DNA of 64,000 nucleotides, from NCBI RefSeq assembly GCF_003472385.1, contig NZ_QRLV01000006.1, forward strand, positions 79,119 through 143,118. The letters run 5' to 3'. A program made the translations under genes and the position numbers. Position 1 is the first letter of the stretch; every line of letters starts with the position of its first letter. This DNA is from Sutterella sp. AM11-39. Lineage in GTDB: Bacteria; Pseudomonadota; Gammaproteobacteria; Burkholderiales; Burkholderiaceae_F. Below are positions 53,673 to 64,000 of this stretch, in pieces. The notes below the pieces were generated by a model. That model was not told where the DNA came from, did not search any database, and worked only from the letters and a program-made list of their open reading frames with translations.

Positions 53673-55886
53673 TTAGTCGAGAGAATTGGCTACCTGCAGG
53701 TAGTCGCGCAAGCGTTCCTGGAAGTCAGGACTGCGCAGCTTGCGAATGGCTGCACTTTCAATCTGGCGGACGCGTTCACGCGTCAGCCCCATGGCCTGTC
53801 CCACTTCTTCAAGAGTGTGGTCATGGTTGGTGCCGATGCCGTAACGCAGGCGCAGAACCTGGGCTTCGCGCGGCATCAGTTCATTGAGCGAACGCTTGAT
53901 TTCTTCTTCCATCGCCATGCGAAGGAACTTGCGCTGCGGATCGTCCGATTCGTCACCCTTCACAAAGTCCAAACGGCTTGCATCCTCGTCGTCGCCGATC
54001 GGAGCATCGATCGATTCCACTCCTCGCATGGCCTGCGTAAGCAGCTGCACCTTGGCAAGCGGCACGCCGGACAATTCCGAAAGCTCGGCATCGGTCGGGT
54101 TGCGGCCGCGTTCCTGTAGGATGCGCTGACGCACGCGACGGATCTTGTTGTAGGACTCGGTCATGTGCACCGGGATACGGATGGTGTTGCCGTAGTCAGC
54201 CACGGCACGCGTAACGGACTGGCGCACCCACCAGGTGGCATAGGTCGAGAACTTGTAGCCACGACGGTATTCGAACTTGTCGACGGCCTTCATCAGCCCC
54301 AGATTGCCTTCCTGAATCAGGTCGGTCATCGCCAAGCCGCGGTTAACATACCCCTTGGCAATGGAGATCACCAGACGCAGGTTGGCTTCGATCATCTTGG
54401 CCTTGGCATTGGCCAGATTGGTTTGGGCCAGACGCACTTGACGAGCCAGATCGCGCTGATCGGCAATCGAGAGCAGAGCCGTCTGTTCGGCTACGCGCAA
54501 CTGATCCTGCAGGTGTGCAAGCAACGGACGGTTTTCTTCAATGCGAACGCTGTAGGGCTGACCGGCCTTCTGCGCTTCATCGATCCAGGCCGGATCGGTA
54601 ATGCGCGTGTTGACTTCCTCAAGGAAGGCCTTGAGGGGATAGCCGCAGCGATCAACCATCAGGGCGCGCAGCTGACGGATGTTTTCGTTGACGGCATCCA
54701 TGTGCTGCGTGATGTGTTCAGTAAGAACGGTGACGGCCTTGACGGCAAAGCGAACCGGAGCGAGTTCGAAAGCGATGGCGGCACGAGCATCTTTGTATGC
54801 CTGCAAGCGCTTGGGGTCGCCGAAGCTGTCGCGAATAGCCTGCAGATAGTGACTGCAGGATTCGAACATTTCGATGGCGCGCTGTTTCATCTCTTCGAGC
54901 TGTTCGGTCGTCATGGCTGCCGCGCCGATGTCGGTAGCCACTTCGTCGCTGCCGACCTCTTCGTTTTCGTCCATTTCGGCCAGGGCCTGGTTGTCGGTGA
55001 AGCCGTCAATCACCGTATCGATATCAGCGTTGTCTTCCTTGAGGCCTTGGGCGATTTCAACCAGTTTCTCAACGGCCATCGGATGCTGAATGATGGCCGA
55101 CAAGAGCTTGGCTGTGTACATTTCGATCTGCTTGGCGACTTCAATTTCACCGGCGCGCGTGAGCAACTTGTGGGAACCCACGCCGCGCAGATAGGCGCGC
55201 AGCGGATCCTTGGACAAGCCCGCGCTTTCTTCCGGCGTGAGCATGGCGGCAGCGTCTTCTTCGCTGATGTCTTCGTCGTCGCTCACCGGCTCGTTCATCA
55301 GGATGTCGTCTTCGCTCGGCGGCGCTTCAAACACCTGAATCGACAAACGCAACAGCTGTTCGGTGATTTCGCTCAACGACTCTTCGTTGCGCACGACATT
55401 GTCAGGCAGATGGTCGTTGATTTCGGCCACGGTCACCCAACCGCGCTGGCGGCCGAGGCGAACCAGAGAGCTGTAGCCGTTGGGCACATGGTCTTCGGAA
55501 TCGCTCGATGCGTCGACACCGTCGGACACACGATCGAGTTCTTCAAGTTCCGAAAGATCTTCACCGCCCTCTTCATCGGCGTCCATATCGAGATCGATCA
55601 TCTCGTCGTCACCGATGTCGTCCATGTCGTCTTTCTTTGCAGCTGCCTTGCGGCCGGGCTTACGACCAGGTTTGGCCTTGGGCTTGTCTTCGCCGGCGAC
55701 CTCGGCCTTCTTGGAGCTCTTACGGGGCTTCTTGGCAGGCGCAGCAGACACCTCTTCAACCAGATCATCGCTCACGATGACCACATCGCCGCCCACCTTG
55801 ATTGCAGGCGCGTGCGCAATCCATTCAATGGCGGCAAGATCGGGAAAAACGATGTCAGCGACAGTGTTTTCGGTTTTTTTTGTCAT
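53673..55886 (-). CDS. rpoD: Primary sigma factor RpoD (sigma-70)
   Basis: A 737-residue housekeeping sigma factor. An N-terminal Lys/Ala-rich linker and acidic stretch, the region 1.1/NCR part, then the conserved segments: [22 protein letters not shown] (1.2), [27 protein letters not shown] (2.1-2.2), [19 protein letters not shown] (2.3-2.4), region 3 and the -35-binding [18 protein letters not shown] (4.2). ATG 55886 ([16 protein letters not shown]) is chosen as the start; the frame runs 41 codons further upstream without similarity. dnaG lies 3 kb upstream, with amtB, glnK and a LysE-type gene between. Confidence 0.97.
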   Translation of the reverse strand: MTKKTENTVADIVFPDLAAIEWIAHAPAIKVGGDVVIVSDDLVEEVSAAPAKKPRKSSKKAEVAGEDKPKAKPGRKPGRKAAAKKDDMDDIGDDEMIDLDMDADEEGGEDLSELEELDRVSDGVDASSDSEDHVPNGYSSLVRLGRQRGWVTVAEINDHLPDNVVRNEESLSEITEQLLRLSIQVFEAPPSEDDILMNEPVSDDEDISEEDAAAMLTPEESAGLSKDPLRAYLRGVGSHKLLTRAGEIEVAKQIEMYTAKLLSAIIQHPMAVEKLVEIAQGLKEDNADIDTVIDGFTDNQALAEMDENEEVGSDEVATDIGAAAMTTEQLEEMKQRAIEMFESCSHYLQAIRDSFGDPKRLQAYKDARAAIAFELAPVRFAVKAVTVLTEHITQHMDAVNENIRQLRALMVDRCGYPLKAFLEEVNTRITDPAWIDEAQKAGQPYSVRIEENRPLLAHLQDQLRVAEQTALLSIADQRDLARQVRLAQTNLANAKAKMIEANLRLVISIAKGYVNRGLAMTDLIQEGNLGLMKAVDKFEYRRGYKFSTYATWWVRQSVTRAVADYGNTIRIPVHMTESYNKIRRVRQRILQERGRNPTDAELSELSGVPLAKVQLLTQAMRGVESIDAPIGDDEDASRLDFVKGDESDDPQRKFLRMAMEEEIKRSLNELMPREAQVLRLRYGIGTNHDHTLEEVGQAMGLTRERVRQIESAAIRKLRSPDFQERLRDYLQVANSLD

Positions 55887-56478
55887 AACTAAGTAAAACT
55901 TCAGCTCAGTCAGAAAAAAGAAAGAATCGGCAGTTTCAATGTCTTTGTCGGCAACCTCAAATCGGCCTCGTTCACCCAAAACGTGCACACACGACAAAGC
56001 CCGCAACACCTTCGAGTTCGAATGCGGGCGGTGAATTGAAAATGCTGGAAAACGATGAAACTGCTCAGAACCTTCTTATCAAGTCGACTATTTTTTCTCC
56101 AAAGCACACCCCTCAGGCACGCTTTGCCTTTACCGGCTCCATTGTTTTTCTGGTTTGATCAGGCGGAAAAACGCGTTTCCGTTCCTGCATCAAAACATGC
56201 GTCCCTTGAGTTCTCTACGAGCTGAATCGCGCACGCCGTCGGCCGGGTACATTCCCCCTTTGCCGAATCGGCCAGTTGATTGCGGGTACGCCTCTATTCT
56301 GAATCGTGTCGCTCGCCTCCGATGGATTGCTCTCATCTCCTGGGCGGTCTTTTACCGGTATCAAAAGACTCCTACACGAATTTCGCATTTTAGTCTTTTC
56401 ACGGTCAAGATTCTAGTTTTTTTCCTATTGTTTTACCCGGAGCAAACTCCGCCCAGAAGATTTTCTATCATGCGCGGC
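55887..56478. other. 592-bp gap between rpoD and amtB
   Basis: No gene or RNA was recognised here. It should hold the rpoD promoter and the 3' end of the amtB transcript. A short GGAG-N4-CTCC stem with a run of pyrimidines near 56440-56455 might terminate amtB, but it is weak. Confidence 0.4.
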
Positions 56479-57759
56479 TTACTCGACTCGCTCACCATGC
56501 AATGCCAGGTCAAGCCCCTGACGCTCGGCTTCTGTGTCAACACGAAGACCAAACAGCAGATCAACGAGCTTGAACAGAACGAAACTCGCCAAGCCGCCGT
56601 ATACAAGCGTTGCCGCCACGCTGGCCGCCTGGATGCCAACCTGTTCAAGAACCGGTAGTGTCGCCGCTCCGGTCACAGCGCTTGAAGCAAAGACACCCGT
56701 GAGAATTGCGCCCAGGATGCCGCCGACACCGTGCACGCCGAAAGCGTCAAGCGAATCGTCCCAACCCATGCGGCGCTTGAGCCCCGTGGCGCCCCAGAAG
56801 CACACGACGCCGCCGAGAAGCCCCATCAACAAAGCCGGAAGCGGCTCGACAAAACCCGAGGCCGGCGTAATCACCACGAGTCCGGCCACGGCACCGGAGA
56901 CCATGCCGAGCAAAGAAGGCTTTCCGCGCAAAATCCATTCGCAGGCCATCCAGCTGCAGCCGGCCGCAGCCGCCGCAATCTGGCTCACAAGAATCGCCAG
57001 CACCGCCCGCTCATTGGCCGCAAGCCCCGAACCGCCGTTAAATCCGAACCAACCGATCCACAACACGCAGGCGCCGATCATGGTGAACGTTAAGTTGTGC
57101 GGACTCATCGCTTCTCGACCATACCCCAAACGTTTGCCGATCACCAGACAACCGACCAAACCGGCAATGCCCGCATTGATGTGAACAACGGTGCCTCCGG
57201 CGTAGTCAAGCGCTCCCATCTCAAAGAAGATGCCGCCCTCGGCCCAAACCCAATGGCAAATGGGCGCGTACACAAAAGCCGACCACAACAGCATAAAGAC
57301 CAGCATGGCAGAAAACTTCATGCGGCCGGCAAACGAGCCGATCATGAGCGCCGCCGTCAGCACGGCAAACGTCATCTGGAAGATGACGAAAAGATACGTG
57401 GGAATGCTGCCCGTCGTCGACTTGATGTCAATGCCCCGCAAAAACACGTGATCCAGGCCGCCGACGAAAGCGTTGCCCGGGGCAAATGCGAGCGAATAGC
57501 CCACGACAAGCCACAGCAAAGTGAGAGCACAACAAATTACAGTTGTCTGCGCCAGCACGGAGAGCACGTTTTTCTTTCGGCTCATTCCGCCGTAAAAAAG
57601 CGCGATCCCCGGAATTGTCATGAAAAGCACCAGCGTCGTTGCCACTAGCATCCAGGCAACATCAGCCTTGTCAATCGCGCTTTCGACCGTGTCGGCAGCT
57701 GCGCACCCCGAAATTGTCAGAAGTGCCGACAATACGGCCCCCTTGGTTGAAGTATTCAT
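56479..57759 (-). CDS. amtB: Ammonium transporter AmtB
   Basis: A 426-residue ammonium channel with an N-terminal signal-like segment and eleven helices. The twin His of the pore are in DYAGGTVVHINAG and DAFGVHGVGG, and the Phe gate region (FQMTFAVLTAALMIGSFAGR) is typical. glnK lies 50 bp upstream on the same strand, the standard glnK-amtB operon, with a sigma-54 promoter ahead of it. Confidence 0.95.
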   Translation of the reverse strand: MNTSTKGAVLSALLTISGCAAADTVESAIDKADVAWMLVATTLVLFMTIPGIALFYGGMSRKKNVLSVLAQTTVICCALTLLWLVVGYSLAFAPGNAFVGGLDHVFLRGIDIKSTTGSIPTYLFVIFQMTFAVLTAALMIGSFAGRMKFSAMLVFMLLWSAFVYAPICHWVWAEGGIFFEMGALDYAGGTVVHINAGIAGLVGCLVIGKRLGYGREAMSPHNLTFTMIGACVLWIGWFGFNGGSGLAANERAVLAILVSQIAAAAAGCSWMACEWILRGKPSLLGMVSGAVAGLVVITPASGFVEPLPALLMGLLGGVVCFWGATGLKRRMGWDDSLDAFGVHGVGGILGAILTGVFASSAVTGAATLPVLEQVGIQAASVAATLVYGGLASFVLFKLVDLLFGLRVDTEAERQGLDLALHGERVE

Positions 57760-57809
57760 CGATGGTCTCCCTGTTTGTTTCTTATTTTGGTTTTATGTGG
57801 CCGTAGGAC

Positions 57810-58265
<456 letters not shown>

Positions 58266-58280
58266 TCACACGAACCAACT

Positions 58281-58297
58281 CACTTTGGGCTAAAGTG
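58281..58297. promoter_or_regulatory. Dyad upstream of the sigma-54 promoter, possible activator site
   Basis: CACTTT-N5-AAAGTG is a perfect inverted repeat centred about 105 bp upstream of the predicted start, where NtrC-type activators often bind. It does not match the NtrC consensus well. Confidence 0.25.
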
Positions 58298-58413
58298 CTC
58301 CTCCGTCGATTCCCTCGTGTGCAACATCGACTGCTCCGAAGCGGATCAGCACATTGCTTTAGCCTCAACCGTTTCTGGTGCATTTCCTTCGCGCACCGAA
58401 CTTGATTTGCCAC

Positions 58414-59028
58414 ATGCTTGCCACGTTTCTTTCCGGTCTGGGAACCGGTGCCGGTCTCATCATTGCCATCGGAGCGCAAAATGCCTTTGTCCTCCGACAG
58501 GGCCTGCTCCGTCAGCACGTGCTGCCGGTTGTTCTCGTGTGCATCGGAGGTGACATCCTCTGCATTTGCGCTGGCGTAGCGGGGATGGGTGCGCTGATAC
58601 GAACCAACGAGTGGCTTCTGGAGTTTTTCCGCTGGGGCGGCGCGCTTTTTCTGACGGTCTACGGGATCTCAGCCGCAAGGCGAGCGGCTTCGGGCAACGG
58701 GTCAATGGAGATTTCGGAGGTCGGTGCGGGCTCACTCATGAAGGCAATCACATCGTGTCTGGCCTTCACATTTCTAAATCCGCACGTTTATCTGGATACG
58801 GTCGTGCTGCTCGGCTCCATTGCCGCTCAGTACGGCAAGGATTTGAAGTGGACATTTGCCTCGGGGGCCCTAACGGCAAGCGTACTGTGGTTCACCGGCC
58901 TCGGTTTCGGAGCGCGACTCCTGCTTCCAATCTTTCAAAACCCGAAGGCATGGCGCATTCTTGACACGCTGATCGCCCTTGTGATGTGGACGATCGCCCT
59001 CACGCTCGTGTTCAATCCGATCGGCTAG
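58414..59028 (+). CDS. LysE/ArgO-family amino acid exporter
   Basis: A 204-residue membrane exporter with five to six helices. The first has GAGLIIAIGAQNAFVLRQGL, the LysE/ArgO signature. ATG 58414 is preferred over ATG 58378, which adds 12 residues outside the family. Its stop shares CTAG (59025-59028) with the dnaG stop on the other strand, so the two genes overlap at their 3' ends. Lysine or arginine is the probable substrate. Confidence 0.88.
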   Translation: MLATFLSGLGTGAGLIIAIGAQNAFVLRQGLLRQHVLPVVLVCIGGDILCICAGVAGMGALIRTNEWLLEFFRWGGALFLTVYGISAARRAASGNGSMEISEVGAGSLMKAITSCLAFTFLNPHVYLDTVVLLGSIAAQYGKDLKWTFASGALTASVLWFTGLGFGARLLLPIFQNPKAWRILDTLIALVMWTIALTLVFNPIG

Positions 59029-60908
59029 ATGTCCGCACCATGGTGAAGCGCAAACTGCTTTTGCACTTCATCGATGCGGGCCTTGAGAACTTTGCGCTTG
59101 GCGTCAAGTCCCATGACGCGCCGGATGTCGGGCTTGGCTTCGAGCGTAGCCTGCATAAGATTGGCTTCGATGCGCTGAAGCTCAAGCCGGTCAAACGTGA
59201 GCTCCACCTCGACGCGAGCGGCATTTTCCGGAGTTTGCAGCACCATCTCACGCGCCACCAGATCACAGTAGTGTGCGTAGTGCCGACTTGACTGCAATCG
59301 CTCCAAAATCAATTGACTCTGCAACAGCGGCTCCTCTTCTCCGGTCACGGTGCGCCAGACTTCAAGAATTTCGCGGGCGGCTTCCACCTCGCTGCCGACG
59401 AATTCCTCTTCGATGCGGGAGGAAAACTCCACGGCCAGCGCCGGGTAGTTGAGGATGTTTTGCAGCAAGCGCTCGCGAATATCTCCTGTGGGAGCTAGCG
59501 ACACGGGTTCGGCGCCAGTGCCGAAAAAGGGCTTTCGTAACGCACCGCCGCCGTAGCTTCGATTGCGCCTCGCGTCAAAGCGCATCCCCGTTGCGGGGTT
59601 GGCTGCAGGGAGCTTTCTTACTGTGGCAATGCCGCATAAGCGCTCAACTTCATCAGGGCTCATGCGAGCGTGCATGGCGAGTTCGCCCACCAACTGCTTG
59701 CGCAAAATGGGCGCCGAGCGCATCGACACAATCAGGGGCTTACTTTCTGCCACAAACTGGCTACGGCCTTCGGCCGTGCCCAAATCCTTGCCTTCGGACA
59801 CCGAACGCACGAAATACTGCGTAAGCGTCAGGCTCTTTTTCAATTCGTCTTCAAAGGCCTGAGCTCCCCTTTCCTTGATGAGGCTATCGGGATCATGCTC
59901 GGGCGGTAGAACGACAAAACGGATTTCCTGATCGTCTTCCACAACGGGCAGAGCCGCCTCCAGAGCGCGACGCAGCGCGTGCTGACCGGCGCTGTCGCCG
60001 TCGAAACTGAAGTAAACCGTATCAACCGAACGCAAGAGTTTTTGCACATGCTCGGCGGTCACAGCCGTACCGAGAGCCGCACACGCTTCGGTAAAACCCG
60101 CCTGCGAAAGCTGTATCACGTCCATGTAGCCTTCGCAGACAATGGCGCGATGCTTTTCTCGGATGCTGGCTGAGGCCTCATAAAGACCGTAGATTTCACG
60201 ACTCTTGTGATAAAGCGCCGTCTCGGGACTATTGAGATACTTCGGGTGCTCGTCGCCGTTGAGAGTTCGGGCGCCAAAGGCGATCACCTGGCCGCGTGGA
60301 TTGCGGATCGGAAACATCAGACGCCCACGGAAACGATCGTAACGTTTGTCTCCGTTGTGAATCACAAGTCCGCAGCCGCCTTCTTCTTCGAGATCCTTGC
60401 TGGCGTACTGCTCGCCGAACACGTCCTTGAGCGGTTGCCATGAATCAGGCGAATAGCCCAGCGCAAAGCGAGCGGCCGTCTCTCCCGTGATGCCGCGACG
60501 TTTGAGATACTCAATCGTGCGGGTATTGGTTCTCAGACTGGCGCAATAGTAGTCGGAAGCCGCCTTCATCATGTCGGTCAGCGAGCGCACACGCGTGCGT
60601 TGTTCACGCTCACGCGGGGCTTCGGGCACCGTCATGCCGATCGATTCGGCAAGTTTTCGGATGGCTTCCGGATACGAGAGCCCCTCATAGCGCATGAGAA
60701 AGCCGATGACATTGCCGGATGCTCCGCAGCCGAAGCACTTGAAGAACTGCTTTTGCTGGCTCACGGAAAAAGACGGCGTCTTTTCCTTGTGAAACGGACA
60801 GCAGCACATGAAATTCTTCCCGGTGCGCTTCAAGGGCGAGACCTTGTTGATCACTTCAACAATGTCAATGCGGCTCAAAAGCTCTTGAATGAAACTCTCC
60901 GGGATCAT
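59025..60908 (-). CDS. dnaG: DNA primase DnaG
   Basis: Primase synthesises RNA primers at the replication fork. The zinc-binding domain (CPFHKEKTPSFSVSQQKQFFKCFGCG) is at residues 40-65, the TOPRIM core has VCEGYMDVIQL and YFSFDGDSAGQHALRR, and a C-terminal DnaB-binding part follows. Start ATG 60908 (MIPESFIQELLSRIDIVEVI) is the conserved one. In many relatives rpoD comes next; here three other genes intervene. Confidence 0.97.
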   Translation of the reverse strand: MIPESFIQELLSRIDIVEVINKVSPLKRTGKNFMCCCPFHKEKTPSFSVSQQKQFFKCFGCGASGNVIGFLMRYEGLSYPEAIRKLAESIGMTVPEAPREREQRTRVRSLTDMMKAASDYYCASLRTNTRTIEYLKRRGITGETAARFALGYSPDSWQPLKDVFGEQYASKDLEEEGGCGLVIHNGDKRYDRFRGRLMFPIRNPRGQVIAFGARTLNGDEHPKYLNSPETALYHKSREIYGLYEASASIREKHRAIVCEGYMDVIQLSQAGFTEACAALGTAVTAEHVQKLLRSVDTVYFSFDGDSAGQHALRRALEAALPVVEDDQEIRFVVLPPEHDPDSLIKERGAQAFEDELKKSLTLTQYFVRSVSEGKDLGTAEGRSQFVAESKPLIVSMRSAPILRKQLVGELAMHARMSPDEVERLCGIATVRKLPAANPATGMRFDARRNRSYGGGALRKPFFGTGAEPVSLAPTGDIRERLLQNILNYPALAVEFSSRIEEEFVGSEVEAAREILEVWRTVTGEEEPLLQSQLILERLQSSRHYAHYCDLVAREMVLQTPENAARVEVELTFDRLELQRIEANLMQATLEAKPDIRRVMGLDAKRKVLKARIDEVQKQFALHHGADI

Positions 60909-61050
60909 TTGCTGCCAGAAAAAAGAGTGAAAAAACAAAAACTGCGGTGCGCCGAACCGAGACGATTGCTCGCCGGCCTGGTGCTCACCGCAGCTTCCTT
61001 CAGCGCTACAGCCCGAATCGGACTGCAGCTCATTGCGTCTGAAACGCCTG

Positions 61051-61497
61051 TTAGGCCGACAGAGCTGCCTTCACAAGCGCTGACACGCGACCCATATCAG
61101 CCTTGCCGGCACACTTGGCCTTGACGATGCCCATGACCTTGCCCATGGCAGCCATGCCGCTGGCGCCGGTTTCTTCGATAGCTGCCGCCACGATTGCCTT
61201 GATGTCGTCGTCGGACATCTGGGCGGGCATGTACACCGACAACGTATCGATTTCGTCCTGTTCCTTCTGCGCGAGGTCAGCGCGGCCGGCATCCGTATAC
61301 TGCTTCACGGAGTCGCGGCGCTGCTTGATAAGCTTGCCAATGACGCCGGTCACGAGTTCGTCGGTGGCCTCAACGCGGTCATCCACTTCGCGCTGCTTAA
61401 TAGCGGCCAGCAGCAAGCGCAGAGCCGACAGGCGTGCCGTATCGTGTGCACGCATGGCGCTCTTCATGTCTTCGGTAATGCGTTCCTTGATCGTCAT
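61051..61497 (-). CDS. GatB/YqeY domain protein
   Basis: A 148-residue protein of the YqeY family, related to the tail of GatB: MTIKERITEDMKSAMRAHDTARLSALRLLLAAIKQREVD, then GKVMGIVKAKCAGKADMGRVS near the end. It may bind tRNA. It usually lies between rpsU and dnaG, as here. Confidence 0.93.
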   Translation of the reverse strand: MTIKERITEDMKSAMRAHDTARLSALRLLLAAIKQREVDDRVEATDELVTGVIGKLIKQRRDSVKQYTDAGRADLAQKEQDEIDTLSVYMPAQMSDDDIKAIVAAAIEETGASGMAAMGKVMGIVKAKCAGKADMGRVSALVKAALSA

Positions 61498-61621
61498 TCT
61501 TTTTCTCCAACTGCAAGAAAAAACGGCCAACTCACTGTCGAGACGGCCGTCTTTCTCTGGCTTATCAAGCTAATTCCGGCGTCTTAATCAATGCCGGCTT
61601 CAGTCTGTACTGCGCGAGCGA

Positions 61622-61834
61622 TTAGTACAGCTTCTTGGGCAGCATCATGCTGCGAAGACGCTTGTAGTGACGCTTGATGGCAGCAGCCTTCTTGCGCTTA
61701 CGTTCTGCCGTGGGCTTTTCGTAGAACTCACGGGCACGAAGCTCGGTCAGCAGGCCGGACTTTTCGATGGTGCGCTTGAAACGACGAAGCGCAACCTCAA
61801 AGGGTTCGTTTTCCTTAACGCGAATGGTGGGCAT
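61622..61834 (-). CDS. rpsU: 30S ribosomal protein S21
   Basis: A 70-residue ribosomal protein: [21 protein letters not shown], then [24 protein letters not shown]. It begins the macromolecular synthesis block rpsU-yqeY-dnaG. S21 binds the 30S subunit and helps base pairing of mRNA. Confidence 0.98.
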   Translation of the reverse strand: MPTIRVKENEPFEVALRRFKRTIEKSGLLTELRAREFYEKPTAERKRKKAAAIKRHYKRLRSMMLPKKLY

Positions 61835-62051
61835 TGATAAGCACCTGATCCTAGGATGTTAGTTGTTGATACATCGCACGGGATTGCCGGCGCCGTCGTA
61901 TCTCGAGCGGTCGCGGGCGCAAATCCGGTGCGCCAAAAAAATTAGAGAGTCCGCATTCTGACACAAAACCGACATAAAGTAAACACAGAGACCCAATATT
62001 TTTTTGCGAATTCAGGCTTTTGTCACATCCGCGAGGCTAAACTTAGCCACC

Positions 62052-62654
62052 ATGGAAACAGTCATTCTTCACAGTTGCTGCGCGCCGTGTTCCGCGGCCG
62101 TGCTCGAGTGGATGCTCGCTCACGACATCCGTCCCGTCGTCTTCTATTTCAACCCTAACATCTTCCCTCAGGCCGAGTACGAGAAGAGAAAAAACGAACT
62201 CACGGCACACTGTCAAAAACTCGGCGTGGAGGTCGTCGACGGCGACTGGGATCACAACGCATGGCTTGATGCCGTCAAGGGACTCGAAAATGAACCCGAA
62301 CGCGGCCGCCGATGCACGGTCTGTTTCTCAGTTCGCCTGCGTGCAGCGGCCAAGCTGGCCCACGACCGTGGCATTGCCCGTTTTACCACCACCCTGGCCT
62401 CAAGCCGCTGGAAAAATCTTGACCAGGTCAATGCTGCAGGCAGAGAAGCGGCTGCTCAGTACGATAACGTTCAATACTGGGACAAGAACTGGAGAAAAGA
62501 CGGCCTGCAGGACCGTCGCAATGCGCTTTTGAAGTTCTACGGTTTTTACAACCAAACATGGTGCGGCTGCGAATTTTCATATCGCGACGCCCAAAAGCGT
62601 GCTGCCGAGATAGCATCACGCATCTCGGCACAATCGAACAAAACTTCGATTTAA
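62052..62654 (+). CDS. queH: Epoxyqueuosine reductase QueH
   Basis: QueH reduces epoxyqueuosine to queuosine in tRNA and is unrelated to QueG. The cysteine pattern fits: HSCCAPC near the start, RCTVCF in the middle and WCGCEFS near the end, which hold the iron-sulfur cluster and a second metal. ATG 62052 (METVILHSCC) is the conserved start; the frame runs 16 codons further upstream. It converges with the EamA gene, one base apart at the stops. Confidence 0.92.
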   Translation: METVILHSCCAPCSAAVLEWMLAHDIRPVVFYFNPNIFPQAEYEKRKNELTAHCQKLGVEVVDGDWDHNAWLDAVKGLENEPERGRRCTVCFSVRLRAAAKLAHDRGIARFTTTLASSRWKNLDQVNAAGREAAAQYDNVQYWDKNWRKDGLQDRRNALLKFYGFYNQTWCGCEFSYRDAQKRAAEIASRISAQSNKTSI

Positions 62655-62655
62655 C

Positions 62656-63546
62656 CTATCGACGCGCCAAAGCAAGCAGGCAGATATTGGCAAGCACCAG
62701 CACCACGCCTACTGCCTGCCAAAGTCCGAGCACATCCCCCAAAAGCACCATCGAGAAAACGATGGCAGAGAGCGGCTCGAGACACACCACCAAACCGGAG
62801 ACCACCGGGGAAATGTATTTCAACCCGGTAAGATAAAGCCAGAATGCCGCCACCGTGCCAAAAACCACGATAAAGGCAAAATCGGCCGTCACCACCCAGT
62901 TCCAATTTACATTAAGCATCCAGGGCGGGCAGAAGAAAGAAGCAATCACTCCGCCGAAGAGAAATGCCCATGCCACAACAACCGTAACACCGGCCTTTGC
63001 CGAAGGCTTCTGCGGTTGAATGCTGAAGGCCGTTGCAAACACTGCCGAACAGAGTCCCCAAACGACGGCCATCGGCGAGAACTTCAGACCGGAGAAGTCG
63101 CCATCGGTCACCATCAGCGCTACGCCGGCAGCGGCCAATACGGCACAAACGCACTCCACGGACGACATCTTCGTACCTCTTACCAGCGTCAGCCACAGAC
63201 CGGCCAGCATGGGATTGAGCGTCAGAAAAATCGCAGCGGTGCCGGCATTGGAGTAGGAAATCGATTGAAAAAAGCAGAAGTGGGCCAAAAACACCAGCGC
63301 ACCACTCGTGAGGATTTCCAATAAAAGCTTGCGGTCATTGAAAATCGACCACATCTTTCGAGGCATGATCAGCGTGCCGATAGCCACAAACAGCACCCCG
63401 GCTGACAACTGACGCAACGTCACAAGACCCAGAGCAAAAAAGCCGCTTTTGATCTGAAACAGATGCTGCACGGCCGTACCCATGGCGCCCCATAAGACGG
63501 AGGCAATGACGGTAAAGAGAAAACCCAGAAAGAAAAGTCGGTTCAT
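62656..63546 (-). CDS. EamA/DMT-family exporter
   Basis: A 296-residue transporter with ten hydrophobic segments arranged as two EamA repeats (SVLWGAMGTAVQHLF at the start; FGTVAAFWLYLTGLKYISPVVSGL and CLEPLSAIVFSMVLLGDVL in the second). Members export drugs, amino acids or metabolites. The substrate is unknown. It is a single gene facing queH. Confidence 0.87.
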   Translation of the reverse strand: MNRLFFLGFLFTVIASVLWGAMGTAVQHLFQIKSGFFALGLVTLRQLSAGVLFVAIGTLIMPRKMWSIFNDRKLLLEILTSGALVFLAHFCFFQSISYSNAGTAAIFLTLNPMLAGLWLTLVRGTKMSSVECVCAVLAAAGVALMVTDGDFSGLKFSPMAVVWGLCSAVFATAFSIQPQKPSAKAGVTVVVAWAFLFGGVIASFFCPPWMLNVNWNWVVTADFAFIVVFGTVAAFWLYLTGLKYISPVVSGLVVCLEPLSAIVFSMVLLGDVLGLWQAVGVVLVLANICLLALARR

Positions 63547-63631
63547 TTGGCTCGGACAAAATTCGTTGAGCGGATTTTAGTTGGCCTCAAGCAGCTGCGA
63601 ATGTTTGATGCCGATTTTTGTAATGGCGTTT

Positions 63632-63660
63632 TTGCAATCATCCGAACTTTTCTGTAATAT
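63632..63660 (+). promoter_or_regulatory. Sigma-70 promoter of the serine tRNA gene
   Basis: TTGCAA and TAATAT are spaced by 17 bases, with the predicted start near 63667, about 44 bp before the mature tRNA. Confidence 0.65.
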
Positions 63661-63710
63661 TCAGCGCTCACCGCAATTGCTTTTCCATGTATGGTGGAAT
63701 TTGCGCGGTC

Positions 63711-63804
63711 GGAGAAGTGGCCGAGTGGCTGAAGGCACACCCCTGCTAAGGGTGCAGATCAAAAATAACTGGTCTCGAGGGTTCGAATCCCTCCTTCTCC
63801 GCCA
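63711..63804 (+). tRNA. tRNA-Ser (GCU)
   Basis: A type II tRNA with GGAGAAG/CTTCTCC acceptor arms, anticodon loop CTGCTAA giving anticodon GCU, a long variable arm and a TTCGAAT T-loop. The CCA end is encoded. It reads AGC/AGU codons. Confidence 0.97.
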
Positions 63805-63863
63805 AAAATTACAAACACTGCAGTTTTGGAATTAGAGATAAACACTTGAAACTGCAGAGGGTT

Positions 63864-63900
63864 AAAGGCTTGAAGAACTTAAACTTCAAGCCTTTTTCTT
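63864..63900 (+). terminator. Terminator after the serine tRNA
   Basis: AAAGGCTTGAAG pairs with CTTCAAGCCTTT over 12 bp with an 8-nt loop and ends in TTTTTC. The remaining 100 bases of the window hold no recognised gene. Confidence 0.85.
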
Positions 63901-64000
63901 TATCTGTGGTGTTTTTGTAACACGCTTACAAAATTACTAAATTGAACCACTGCTGTCCAAATTGAAAATATGCATTCCCGCTTAGACGGAAGTCACCTCC

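Overview
The window is about 64 kb of a bacterial chromosome that reads as a gut betaproteobacterium of the Sutterellaceae (Burkholderiales). The supporting marks are secreted flavocytochrome-c-type reductases, a Neisseria/Burkholderia-type trimeric porin, the leuC-leuD-leuB-asd order, and a dispersed rpsU / yqeY / dnaG / rpoD block. FNR-like boxes (TTGAT-N4-rTCAA) in two promoter regions fit an anaerobic or microaerobic life. The species cannot be fixed from sequence alone.

Layout. 1-3.1 kb: a ppiB-like tail, lpxH, then an FNR-box-led secreted flavoprotein with a small three-haem cytochrome. 3.1-7.5 kb: nsrR with a 48-bp tandem duplication over its start, an autotransporter whose promoter carries a G8 tract, and hmp. 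7.7-12.4 kb: an AraC regulator, a DUF362 protein and two aldo/keto reductases, one frameshifted. 12.4-20 kb: a divergent sulfur-redox locus. Its five-gene minus-strand operon encodes a cytochrome-bd-like subunit fused to a c-type haem domain, a polytopic membrane protein, a monohaem cytochrome, an FccB-like sulfide dehydrogenase flavoprotein and a dihaem cytochrome. Facing it are an ArsR-rhodanese regulator and a TDT (sulfite/dicarboxylate) transporter. 20-24.6 kb: a BASS transporter, a urocanate-reductase-like FMN/FAD enzyme and a porin.

24.6-30.6 kb is an accessory, partly decayed stretch: an AT-rich degenerate 27-bp tandem repeat, a CoiA-like nuclease gene, a chimeric pseudogene (aroD-like 5' end joined to a flavoprotein 3' part), an NlpE-like lipoprotein, an aldo/keto reductase remnant and a TSUP exporter. 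30.6-33 kb is a polar amino acid ABC transporter. 33-37.2 kb holds an IS1341-type tnpB, a large dyad with two inverted perfect DnaA boxes, and a complete ISL3-family element. 37.3-46.6 kb: asd-leuBDC, a response regulator and a convergent hybrid kinase, ldcA and tadA. 46.6-53.4 kb: an iron alcohol dehydrogenase, an MFS transporter, two unknown proteins, an SPFH/NfeD pair and a CPA2 antiporter. 53.6-62 kb: rpoD, dnaG, yqeY and rpsU, with amtB-glnK (sigma-54 promoter) and a LysE-type exporter between rpoD and dnaG. 62-64 kb: queH, an EamA exporter and tRNA-Ser(GCU).

The most interesting system is the sulfur locus at 12.4-20 kb. Its parts suggest electrons pass from sulfide or another reduced sulfur species through an FccB-type flavoprotein and c-type cytochromes to a membrane complex related to cytochrome bd but with a c haem instead of an evident quinol-side haem ligand. 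A persulfide-type sensor would control it, and the matching decamer TGCCCAACAT lies in the same orientation upstream of both divergent units.
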